The notes under the pieces are model-generated. The model saw only the letters and a list, made by a program, of their open reading frames with translations, had not been told where the DNA came from and searched no databases. A stretch of DNA of 64,000 nucleotides from Odontesthes bonariensis (taxonomy: Eukaryota; Chordata; Actinopteri; Atheriniformes; Atherinopsidae), in assembly GCF_027942865.1 (NCBI RefSeq), contig NC_134521.1:1378501-1442500 (forward strand). The letters are read 5' to 3'. The translations under genes were made by a program, and so were the position numbers. How positions within the stretch are numbered: position 1 is the first letter of the stretch; each line of letters begins with the position of its first letter. Shown piece by piece: positions 9,061 to 21,000 of this stretch.

Positions 9061-12000
9061 GCCAAGTCAGCCTCTGCGGCTGTGGCAAAATCAGGCCCTG
9101 TGGCCTCTGTGGAAAAATAAGTCCCTGTGGCCTCTGTGATAACGTAAGGCCCTGTGGCCTCTGTGGCAAAGTCAGGCCCTGTGAACTCTGTGGCAAAGTC
9201 AGGCCCTGCGGCCTCTATGGCAAAGTGAGACCCTGTTGCTTCAGTGGCAAAGTCAGATCCTGTGGCCTCTTTGGCAAAGTCAGGCCCTGTGGCCTCTGTG
9301 GCAAAGTAAGGCCCTGTGGCCTGTGTGGCAAAGTCAGTTCCTGCGGCCTCGTTGGCAAAGTCAGTCCCTGTGGCCTCGGTGGCAAAGTCAGGCCTCTGCG
9401 GCTGTGGCAAAGTCAGGCCCTGTGGCCTGTGTGGCAAAGTCAGTTCCTGCGGCCTCGTTGGCAAAGTCAGTCCCTGTGGCCTCGGTGGCAAAGTCAGGCC
9501 TCTGCGGCTGTGGCAAAGTCAGGCCATGTGGCCTCTGTGGAAAAGTAAGGTTCTGTGGCCTCTATGGCAAAGTTAGGCCCCGTGGCCTCTGTGGCAAAGT
9601 CAGGCCCTGCGGCCTCTTTGGCAATGTCAGGCCCTGCGGCCTCTGTGCCAAAGTCAGGCACAGCGGCTTCTGTGAAAAAGTCAGGCCCTGCGGCTTCTGT
9701 GGCAAAGTCAGGCCCTGTGGCCTCGGTGGCAAAGTCAGGCCTCTGCTGCTGTGGCCAAGTCAGGCCCTGTGTCCTCTTTGGCAAAGTCAGGCACTCTGGC
9801 CTCTGTGGCAAAGTCAGGTCCTGCGGCTTCTGTGGCAAAGTCAGGCCCTGTGGTCTCTGTGTCAAAGTCAGGCCCTGTGGCCTCGGTGGCAAAGTCAGGC
9901 CTCTGCTGCTGTGGCCAAGTCAGGTCCTGTAGCCTCTTTGGCAATGTCAGGCCCTGTGGCTTCTATGGTAAAGCCAGGCCCTGTGGCCTCTGTGGCAATG
10001 TCAGGCCGTGTGGCCACTGTGGCAAAGTCAGGCCGTGTGGCCTCTGTGGCAAAGTCAGGCCCTGTGGCTTCTATGGTAAAGCCAGGCCGTGTGGCCACTG
10101 TGGCAAAGTCAGGCCCTGTGGCCTCTGTGGCAAAGTAAGGCCCCGTGGCCTCTGTGGCAAAGTCAGGTCCTGCGGCTTCTGTGGCAAAGTATGGCCCTGT
10201 GGTCTCTGTGTCAAAGTCAGGCCCTGTGGCCTCGGTGGCAAAGTAAGGCCTCTGCGGCAGTGGCAAAGTCAGGTCCTGTAGCCTCTTTGGCAATGTCAGG
10301 CCCTGTGGCTTCTATGGTAAAGCCAGGCCCTGTGGCCTCTGTGGCAATGTCAGGCCGTGTGGCCACTGTGGCAAAGTCAGGCCCTGTGGCCTCTGTGGCA
10401 AAGTCAGGCCCTGTGGCCTCTGTGGCAACGTAAGGCCCCGTGGCCTCTGTGGCAAAGTCAGGTCCTGCGGCTTCTGTGGCAAAGTATGGCCCTGTGGTCT
10501 CTGTGTCAAAGTCAGGCCCTGTGGCCTCTGTGGCAATGTCAGGCCCTGTGGCCTCTGTGGCAAAGTCAGGCCCTGTGGCCTCTGTGGCAAAGTCAGGTCC
10601 AGCGGCTTCTGTGGCAAAGTAGGGCCCTGTGGTCTCTGTGTCAAAGTCAGGCCCTGTGGCCTCTGTGGCAATGTCAGGCCCTGTGGCCTCTGTGGCAAAG
10701 TCAGGCCCTGTGGCCTCTGTGGCAATGTCAGGCCGTGTGGCCACTGTGGCAAAGTCAGGCCCTGTGGCCTCTGTGGCAAAGTCAGGCCGTGTGGCCACTG
10801 TGGCAATGTCAGGCCCTGTGGCCTCTGTGGCAAAGTCAGGCCCTGTGGCCTCTGTGGCAATGTCAGGCCGTGTGGCCACTGTGGCAAAGTCAGGCCCTGT
10901 GGCCTCGGTGGCAATGTCAGGCCGTGTGGCCACTGTGGCAAAGTCAGGCCCTGTGGCCTCTGTGGCAAAGTCAGGCCCTGTGGCCTCTGTGGCAATGTCA
11001 GGCCCTGTGGCCTCTGTGGCAAAGTCAGGCCCTGTGGCCTCAGTGGCAAAGTAAGGCCTCTGCGGCAGTGGCAAAGTCAGGTCCTGTAGCCTCTTTGGCA
11101 ATGTCAGGCCCTGTGGCTTCTATGGTAAAGCCAGGCCCTGTGGCCTCTGTGGCAATGTCAGGCCGTGTGGCCTCTGTGGCAAAGGAAGGCCCCGTGGCCT
11201 CTGTGGCAAAGTAAGATCCCCTGGCCTCTTTGGCAATGTCAGGCCCTGCGGCCTCTGTGGCAAAGTCAGGCCCCCTTGCCTCTTAGGCAATGTCAGGCCC
11301 TGCGGCCTTTGTGGCAAAGTCAGGCCCATCGGCTTCAGTAAAAAAGTCAAGCCCTGTGGCCTCTGTGGAAAAGTCAGGTCCTTTGGCCTCTATGGCAAAG
11401 TCAGGCCCTGTGGACTCTGTGGCAAAGTGAGTTCCTGCGGCTTCTGTGTCAAAGTCAGGCCCTGTGGCCTCTCTGTCAAAGTCAGGCCCTGTGGCCTCGG
11501 TGGAAAAGTCAGGCCTCTGCGGCTGTGGCAGTCAGGCTCTGAGGCATCTGCGGCAAAGTCAGGCCCTGTGGCCTCGGTGGCAATGTCAGGCCCTGTGGCT
11601 TCTATGGTAAAGCCAGGCCCTGTGGCCTCTGTGGCAATGTCAGGCCGTGTGGCCACTGTGGCAAAGTCAGGCCCTGTTGCCTCTGTGGCAAAGTCAGGCC
11701 CTGTGGCCTCTGTGGCAAAGTAAGGCCCCGTAGCCACTGTGGCAAAGTCAGATCCCCTGGCCTCTTTGGCAATGTCAGGCCCTGCGGCCTCTGTGGCAAA
11801 GTCAGGCCCATCGGCTTCTGTGGAAAAGTCAGGTCCTGTGGCCTCTTTGGCAATTTCAGGCCCTGTGGCCTCTATGTTAAAGTCAGGCCCTGCGGCCTCT
11901 GTGGCAAAGTCAGGTCCTGCGGCTTCTGTGGCAAAGTCAGGCCCTGTGGCCTCGGTGGCAAAGTCAGGCCTCTTCGGCTGTGGCAGTCAGGCCCTGTGGC

Positions 12001-15000
12001 ATCTGCGGCAAAGTCAGGCCCTGTGGCCTCGGTGGCAAAGTCAGGCCTCTGCGGCTGTGGCAGTCAGGCCCTGTGGCCTCTATGGTAAAGTCCGGCCCCG
12101 TGGCCTCTGTGGCAAAGTCAGGTCCTGCGGCTTCTGTGGCAAAGTCAGGCCCTGTGGTCTCTGTGTCAAAGTCAGGCCCTGTGGCCTCGGTGGCAAGGTC
12201 AGGCCTCTGCTGCTGTGGCAAAGTCAGGTCCTGTAGCCTCTTTGGCAATGTCAGGCCCTGTGGCTTCTATGGTAAAGAAAGGCCCTGTGGCCTCTGTGGC
12301 AAAGTCAGGCCCTGTGGCCTCTGTGGCAAAGTCAGGCCCTGTGGCCTCTGTGGCAAAGTAAGGCCCCGTGGCCTCTGTGGCAAAGTAAGGCCCCGTGGCC
12401 TCTGTGGCAAAGTAAGATCCCCTGGCATCTTTGGCAATGCCAGGCCCTGTGGCCTCTGTGGCAAAGTTAGGCCCTGTGGCCTCTGTGGCAAAGTCAGGCC
12501 CTGTGGCCTCTGTGGCAAAGTAAGGCCCCGTGGCCTCTGTGGCAAAGTAAGGCCCCGTGGCCTCTGTGGCAAAGTAAGATCCCCTGGCCTCTTTGGCAAT
12601 GTCAGGCCGTGTGGCCACTGTGGCAAAGTCAGGCCCTGTGGCCTCTGTGGCAAAGTCAGGCCTTGTGGCCTCTGTGGCAAAGTAAGGCCCCATGGCCTCT
12701 GTGGCAAAGTAAGATCCCCTGGCCTCTTTGGCAATGTCAGGCCCTGTGAAAACTGTGGCAATGTCAGGCCCTGCGGCCTTTGTGGCAAAGTCAGGCCCAT
12801 CGGCTATTGTAAAAAAGTCAGGTCCTGTGGCCTCGGTGGCAAAGTCAGGCCCTGTGGACTCTGTGGCAAAGTCAGGTCCTGCGGCTTCTGTGACAAAGTC
12901 AGGCCCTGTGGCCTCGGTGGAAAAGTCAGGCCTCTGCGGCTGTGGCAAAGTCAGGTCCTGTAGCCTCTTTGGCAATGTCAGGCCCTGTTGCCTCTGTGGC
13001 AAAGTCAGGCCCTGTGGCCTCTGTGGCAAAGTAAGGCCCCATGGCCACTGTGGCAAAGTCAGATCCCCTGGCCTCTTTGGCAATGTCAGGCCCTGCGGGC
13101 TCTGTGGCAAAGTCAGGCCCCCTTGCCTCTTAGGCAATGTCAGTTCCTGCGGCCTCTGTGGCAAAGTCAGGCCCATCGGCTTCTGTGGAAAAGTCAGGTC
13201 CTGTGGCCTCTTTGGCAATTTCAGGCCCTGTGGCCTCTATGGCAAAGTCAGGCCCTGTGGCCTCTGTGTCAAAGTCAGGCCCTGTGGCCTCTGTGTCAAA
13301 GTCAGGCCCTGTGGCCTCGGTGGCAAAGTCAGGCCTCTGCGGCTGTGGCAGTCAGGCCCTGTGGCATCTGCGGCAAAGTCAGGCCCTGTGGCCTCTGTGG
13401 CAAAGTAAGATCCCCTGGCCTCTTTGGCAATGTCAGGCCCTGTGGCCTCTGTGGCAATGTCAGGCCCTGTGGCCTCTGTGTCAATGTCAGGCCCTGCGGC
13501 CTTTGTGGCAAAGTCAGGCCCATCGGCTTTTGTAAAAAAGTCAGGTCCTGTGGCCTCTGTGGCAATTTGAGGCCCTGTGGCTTCTATGGTAAAGCCAGTC
13601 CTGTGGCCTCTATGGCAAAGTCAGGCCCTGTGGCCTCTGTATCAAAGTCAGGCCCTGTGGCCTCTGTGTCAAAGTCAGGCCCTGTGGCCTCGGTGGCAAA
13701 GTCAGGCCTCTGCGGCTGTGGCAGTCAGGCCCTGTGGCATCTGCGGCAAAGTCAGGCCCTGTGGCCTCTGTGGCAAAGTAAGATCCCCTGGCCTCTTTGG
13801 CAATGTCAGGCCCTGTGGCCTCTGTGGCAATGTCAGGCCCTGTGGCCTCTGTGGCAATGTCAGGCCCTGCGGCCTTTGTGGCAAAGTCAGGCCCATCGGC
13901 TTTTGTAAAAAAGTCAGGTCCTGTGGCCTCTGTGGCAATTTGAGGCCCTGTGGCCTCTATGGCAAAGTCAGGCCCTGCGGCCTCTGTGGCAAAGTCAGGT
14001 CCTGCGGCTTCTGTGGCAAAGTCAGGCCCTGTGGCCTCTGTGTCAAAGTCAGGCCCTGTGGCCTCGGTGGCAAAGTCAGGCCCTGTGGCCTCGGTGGCAA
14101 AGTCAGGCCTCTGCGGCTGTGGCAGTCAGGCCCTGTGGCTTCTATGGCAAAGTCAGGCCCTGTGGCCTCTATGGCAAAGTCAGGCCCCGTGGCCTCTGTG
14201 GCAAAGTAAGGCCCCGTGGCCTCTGTGGCAAAGTAAGATCCCCTGGCCTCTTTGGCAATGTCAGGCCGTGTGGCCACTGTGGCAAAGTCAGGCCCTGTGG
14301 CCTCTGTGGCAAAGTCAGGCCTTGTGGCCTCTGTGGCAAAGTAAGGCCCCATGGCCTCTGTGGCAAAGTAAGATCCCCTGGCCTCTTTGGCAATGTCAGG
14401 CCCTGTGAAAACTGTGGCAATGTCAGGCCCTGCGGCCTTTGTGGCAAAGTCAGGCCCATCGGCTATTGTAAAAAAGTCAGGTCCTGCGGCTTCTGTGACA
14501 AAGTCAGGCCCTGTGGCCTCGGTGGAAAAGTCAGGCCTCTGCGGCTGTGGCAAAGTCAGGTCCTGTAGCCTCTTTGGCAATGTCAGGCCCTGTTGCCTCT
14601 GTGGCAAAGTCAGGCCCTGTGGCCTCTGTGGCAAAGTAAGGCCCCATGGCCACTGTGGCAAAGTCAGATCCCCTGGCCTCTTTGGCAATGTCAGGCCCTG
14701 CGGGCTCTGTGGCAAAGTCAGGCCCCCTTGCCTCTTAGGCAATGTCAGTTCCTGCGGCCTCTGTGGCAAAGTCAGGCCCATCGGCTTCTGTGGAAAAGTC
14801 AGGTCCTGTGGCCTCTTTGGCAATTTCAGGCCCTGTGGCCTCTATGGCAAAGTCAGGCCCTGTGGCCTCTGTGTCAAAGTCAGGCCCTGTGGCCTCGGTG
14901 GCAAAGTCAGGCCTCTGCGGCTGTGGCAGTCAGGCCCTGTGGCATCTGCGGCAAAGTCAGGCCCTGTGGCCTCTGTGGCAAAGTAAGATCCCCTGGCCTC

Positions 15001-18000
15001 TTTGGCAATGTCAGGCCCTGTGGCCTCTGTGGCAATGTCAGGCCCTGTGGCCTCTGTGTCAATGTCAGGCCCTGCGGCCTTTGTGGCAAAGTCAGGCCCA
15101 TCGGCTTTTGTAAAAAAGTCAGGTCCTGTGGCCTCTGTGGCAATTTGAGGCCCTGTGGCTTCTATGGTAAAGCCAGTCCTGTGGCCTCTATGGCAAAGTC
15201 AGGCCCTGTGGCCTCTGTATCAAAGTCAGGCCCTGTGGCCTCTGTGTCAAAGTCAGGCCCTGTGGCCTCGGTGGCAAAGTCAGGCCTCTGCGGCTGTGGC
15301 AGTCAGGCCCTGTGGCATCTGCGGCAAAGTCAGGCCCTGTGGCCTCTGTGGCAAAGTAAGATCCCCTGGCCTCTTTGGCAATGTCAGGCCCTGTGGCCTC
15401 TGTGGCAATGTCAGGCCCTGTGGCCTCTGTGGCAATGTCAGGCCCTGCGGCCTTTGTGGCAAAGTCAGGCCCATCGGCTTTTGTAAAAAAGTCAGGTCCT
15501 GTGGCCTCTGTGGCAATTTGAGGCCCTGTGGCCTCTATGGCAAAGTCAGGCCCTGCGGCCTCTGTGGCAAAGTCATGTCCTGCGGCTTCTGTGGCAAAGT
15601 CAGGCCCTGTGGCCTCTGTGTCAAAGTCAGGCCCTGTGGCCTCGGTGGCAAAGTCAGGCCCTGTGGCCTCGGTGGCAAAGTCAGGCCTCTGCGGCTGTGG
15701 CAGTCAGGCCCTGTGGCTTCTATGGCAAAGTCAGGCCCTGTGGCCTCTATGGCAAAGTCAGGCCCCGTGGCCTCTGTGGCAAAGTCAGGCCCTGTGGCTT
15801 CTATGGCAAAGTCAGGCCCCGTGGCCTCTGTGGCAAAGTCAGGCCCTGCGGCCTCTTTGGCAATGTCAGGCCCTGCGGCCTCTGTGGCAAAGTCAGGCAC
15901 AGCGGCTTCTGTGAAAAAGTCAGGCCCTGCGGCTTCTGTGGAAAAGTCAGGCCCTGTGTCCTCTGTGGCAAAGTCAGGTCCTGCGGCTTCTGTGGCAAAG
16001 TCAGGCCCTGTGGTCTCTGTGTCAAAGTCAGGCCCTGTGGCCTCGGTGGCAAAGTCAAGCCTCTGCTGCTGTGGCAAAGTCAGGTCCTGTAGCCTCTTTG
16101 GCAATGTCAGGCCCTGTGGCTTCTATGGTAAAGCCAGGCCCTGTGGCCTCTGTGGCAATGTCAGGCCCTGTGGCCTCTGTGGTAAAGTCAGGCCCTGTGG
16201 CCTCTGTGGCAAAGTCAGGCCCTGTGGCCTCTGTGGCAAAGTAAAGCCCCGTGGCCTCTGTGGCAAAGTAAGATCCCCTGGCCTCTTTGGCAATGTCAGG
16301 CCCTGCGGCCTCTGTGGCAAAGTCAGGCCCTGTGGCCTCTGTGGTAAAGTCAGGCCCTGTGGCCTCTGTGGCAAAGTCAGGCCCTGTGGCCTCGGTGGCA
16401 AAGTCAGGCCTCTGCGGCTGTGGCAGTCAGGCCCTGTGGCTTCTATGGCAAAGTCAGGCCCTGTGGCCTCTATGGCAAAGTCAGGCCCCGTGGCCTCTGT
16501 GGCAAAGTCAGGCCCTGCGGCCTCTTTGGCAATGTCAGGCCCTGCGGCCTCTGTGGCAAAGTCAGGCACAGCGGCTTCTGTGAAAAAGTCAGGCCCTGCG
16601 GCTTCTGTGGAAAAGTCAGGCCCTGTGTCCTCTGTGGCAAAGTCAGGTCCTGCGGCTTCTGTGGCAAAGTCAGGCCCTGTGGTCTCTGTGTCAAAGTCAG
16701 GCCCTGTGGCCTCGGTGGCAAAGTCAAGCCTCTGCTGCTGTGGCAAAGTCAGGTCCTGTAGCCTCTTTGGCAATGTCAGGCCCTGTGGCTTCTATGGTAA
16801 AGCCAGGCCCTGTGGCCTCTGTGGCAATGTCAGGCCCTGTGGCCTCTGTGGTAAAGTCAGGCCCTGTGGCCTCTGTGGCAAAGTCAGGCCCTGTGGCCTC
16901 TGTGGCAAAGTAAAGCCCCGTGGCCTCTGTGGCAAAGTAAGATCCCCTGGCCTCTTTGGCAATGTCAGGCCCTGCGGCCTCTGTGGCAAAGTCAGGCCCT
17001 GTGGCCTCTGTGGTAAAGTCAGGCCCTGTGGCCTCTGTGGCAAAGTCAGGCCCTGTGGCCTCGGTGGCAAAGTCAGGCCTCTGCGGCTGTGGCAGTCAGG
17101 CCCTGTGGCTTCTATGGCAAAGTCAGGCCCTGCGGCCTCTTTGGCAAAGTCAGGCACAGCGGCTTCTGTGAAAAAGTCAGGCCCTGCGGCTTCTGTGGAA
17201 AAGTCAGGCCCTGTGTCCTCTGTGGCAAAGTCAGGTCCTGCGGCTTCTGTGGCAAAGTCAGGCCCTGTGGTCTCTGTGTCAAAGTCAGGCCATGTGGCCT
17301 CGGTGGCAAAGTCAGGCCTCTGCTGCTGTGGCAAAGTCAGGTCCTGTAGCCTCTTTGGCAATGTCAGGCCCTGTGGCTTCTATGGTAAAGCCAGGCCCTG
17401 TGGCTTCTGTGGAAATGTCAGGCCCTGTGGCCTCTGTGGCAATGTCAGGCCCTGTGGCTTCTATGGTAAAGCCAGGCCCTGTGGCCTCTGTGGCAATGTC
17501 AGGCCCTGTGGCCTCTGTGGCAATGTCAGGCCCTGTGGCCTCTGTGGTAAAGTCAGGCCCTGTGGCCTCTGTGGCAAAGTCAGGCCCTGTGGCCTCTGTG
17601 TCAAAGTCAGGCCCTGTGGCCTCTGTGTCAAAGTCAGGCCCTGTGGCCTCGGTGGCAAAGTCAGGCCTCTGCGGCTGTGGCAGTCAGGCCCTGTGGCATC
17701 TGCGGCAAAGTCAGGCCCTGTGGCCTCTGTGGCAAGGTAAGATCCCCTGGCCTCTTTGGCAATGTCAGGCCCTGTGGCCTCTGTGGCAATGTCAGGCCCT
17801 GTGGCCTCTGTGTCAATGTCAGGCCCTGCGGCCTTTGTGGCAAAGTCAGGCCCATCGGCTTTTGTAAAAAAGTCAGGTCCTGTGGCCTCTGTGGCAATTT
17901 AAGGCCCTGTGGCTTCTATGGTAAAGCCAGTCCTGTGGCCTCTATGGCAAAGTCAGGCCCTGTGGCCTCTGTATCAAAGTCAGGCCCTGTGGCCTCTGTG

Positions 18001-21000
18001 TCAAAGTCAGGCCCTGTGGCCTCGGTGGCAAAGTCAGGCCTCTGCGGCTGTGGCAGTCAGGCCCTGTGGCATCTGCGGCAAAGTCAGGCCCTGTGGCCTC
18101 TGTGGCAAAGTAAGATCCCCTGGCCTCTTTGGCAATGTCAGGCCCTGTGGCCTCTGTGGCAATGTCAGGCCCTGTGGCCTCTGTGGCAATGTCAGGCCCT
18201 GCGGCCTTTGTGGCAAAGTCAGGCCCATCGGCTTTTGTAAAAAAGTCAGGTCCTGTGGCCTCTGTGGCAATTTGAGGCCCTGTGGCCTCTATGGCAAAGT
18301 CAGGCCCTGCGGCCTCTGTGGCAAAGTCAGGTCCTGCGGCTTCTGTGGCAAAGTCAGGCCCTGTGGCCTCTGTGTCAAAGTCAGGCCCTGTGGCCTCGGT
18401 GGCAAAGTCAGGCCCTGTGGCCTCGGTGGCAAAGTCAGGCCTCTGCGGCTGTGGCAGTCAGGCCCTGTGGCTTCTATGGCAAAGTCAGGCCCTGTGGCCT
18501 CTATGGCAAAGTCAGGCCCCGTGGCCTCTGTGGCAAAGTCAGGCCCTGCGGCCTCTTTGGCAATGTCAGGCCCTGCGGCCTCTGTGGCAAAGTCAGGCAC
18601 AGCGGCTTCTGTGAAAAAGTCAGGCCCTGCGGCTTCTGTGGAAAAGTCAGGCCCTGTGTCCTCTGTGGCAAAGTCAGGTCCTGCGGCTTCTGTGGCAAAG
18701 TCAGGCCCTGTGGTCTCTGTGTCAAAGTCAGGCCCTGTGGCCTCGGTGGCAAAGTCAAGCCTCTGCTGCTGTGGCAAAGTCAGGTCCTGTAGCCTCTTTG
18801 GCAATGTCAGGCCCTGTGGCTTCTATGGTAAAGCCAGGCCCTGTGGCCTCTGTGGCAATGTCAGGCCCTGTGGCCTCTGTGGCAATGTCAGGCCCTGTGG
18901 CCTCTGTGGTAAAGTCAGGCCCTGTGGCCTCTGTGGCAAAGTCAGGCCCTGTGGCCTCTGTGGCAAAGTAAAGCCCCGTGGCCTCTGTGGCAAAGTAAGA
19001 TCCCCTGGCCTCTTTGGCAATGTCAGGCCCTGCGGCCTCTGTGGCAAAGTCAGGCCCTGTGGCCTCTGTGGTAAAGTCAGGCCCTGTGGCCTCTGTGGCA
19101 AAGTCAGGCCCTGTGGCCTCGGTGGCAAAGTCAGGCCTCTGCGGCTGTGGCAGTCAGGCCCTGTGGCTTCTATGGCAAAGTCAGGCCCTGCGGCCTCTTT
19201 GGCAAAGTCAGGCACAGCGGCTTCTTTGAAAAAGTCAGGCCCTGCGGCTTCTGTGGAAAAGTCAGGCCCTGTGTCCTCTGTGGCAAAGTCAGGTCCTGCG
19301 GCTTCTGTGTTAAAGTCAGGCCCTGTGGTCTCTGTGTCAAAGTCAGGCCATGTGGCCTCGGTGGCAAAGTCAGGCCTCTGCTGCTGTGGCAAAGTCAGGT
19401 CCTGTAGCCTCTTTGGCAATGTCAGGCCCTGTGGCTTCTATGGTAAAGCCAGGCCCTGTGGCTTCTGTGGAAATGTCAGGCCCTGTGGCCTCTGTGGCAA
19501 TGTCAGGCCCTGTGGCTTCTATGGTAAAGCCAGGCCCTGTGGCCTCTGTGGCAATGTCAGGCCCTGTGGCCTCTGTGGCAATGTCAGGCCCTGTGTCCTC
19601 TGTGGCAAAGTCAGGTCCTGCGGCTTCTGTGGCAAAGTCAGGCCCTGTGGTCTCTGTGTCAAAGTCAGGCCATGTGGCCTCGGTGGCAAAGTCAGGCCTC
19701 TGCTGCTGTGGCAAAGTCAGGTCCTGTAGCCTCTTTGGCAATGTCAGGCCCTGTGGCTTCTATGGTAAAGCCAGGCCCTGTGGCTTCTGTGGAAATGTCA
19801 GGCCCTGTGGCCTCTGTGGCAATGTCAGGCCCTGTGGCTTCTATGGTAAAGCCAGGCCCTGTGGCCTCTGTGGCAATGTCAGGCCCTGTGGCCTCTGTGG
19901 CAATGTCAGGCCCTGTGGCCTCTGTGGTAAAGTCAGGCCCTGTGGCCTCTGTGGCAAAGTCAGGCCCTGTGGCCTCTGTGGCAAAGTAAAGCCCCGTGGC
20001 CTCTGTGGCAAAGTAAGATCCCCTGGCCTCTTTGGCAATGTCAGGCCCTGCGGCCTCTGTGGCAAAGTCAGGCCCTGTGGCCTCTGTGGTAAAGTCAGGC
20101 CCTGTGGCCTCTGTGGCAAAGTCAGGCCCTGTGGCCTCGGTGGCAAAGTCAGGCCTCTGCGGCTGTGGCAGTCAGGCCCTGTGGCTTCTATGGCAAAGTC
20201 AGGCCCTGTGGCCTCTATGGCAAAGTCAGGCCCCGTGGCCTCTGTGGCAAAGTCAGGCCCTGCGGCCTCTTTGGCAATGTCAGGCCCTGCGGCCTCTGTG
20301 GCAAAGTCAGGCACAGCGGCTTCTGTGAAAAAGTCAGGCCCTGCGGCTTCTGTGGAAAAGTCAGGCCCTGTGTCCTCTGTGGCAAAGTCAGGTCCTGCGG
20401 CTTCTGTGGCAAAGTCAGGCCCTGTGGTCTCTGTGTCAAAGTCAGGCCCTGTGGCCTCGGTGGCAAAGTCAAGCCTCTGCTGCTGTGGCAAAGTCAGGTC
20501 CTGTAGCCTCTTTGGCAATGTCAGGCCCTGTGGCTTCTATGGTAAAGCCAGGCCCTGTGGCCTCTGTGGCAATGTCAGGCCCTGTGGCCTCTGTGGTAAA
20601 GTCAGGCCCTGTGGCCTCTGTGGCAAAGTCAGGCCCTGTGGCCTCTGTGGCAAAGTAAAGCCCCGTGGCCTCTGTGGCAAAGTAAGATCCCCTGGCCTCT
20701 TTGGCAATGTCAGGCCCTGCGGCCTCTGTGGCAAAGTCAGGCCCTGTGGCCTCTGTGGTAAAGTCAGGCCCTGTGGCCTCTGTGGCAAAGTCAGGCCCTG
20801 TGGCCTCGGTGGCAAAGTCAGGCCTCTGCGGCTGTGGCAGTCAGGCCCTGTGGCTTCTATGGCAAAGTCAGGCCCTGCGGCCTCTTTGGCAAAGTCAGGC
20901 ACAGCGGCTTCTGTGAAAAAGTCAGGCCCTGCGGCTTCTGTGGAAAAGTCAGGCCCTGTGTCCTCTGTGGCAAAGTCAGGTCCTGCGGCTTCTGTGGCAA

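Noticed and set aside
8510-9491. Proline/glycine-rich ORFs on both strands in the GC-rich repeats (also near 35300 and 59600-60650)
   Set aside because: They overlap each other on opposite strands and follow the GC-rich repeat unit. They may derive from an LTR element's internal end, but no gag or pol motif is visible.
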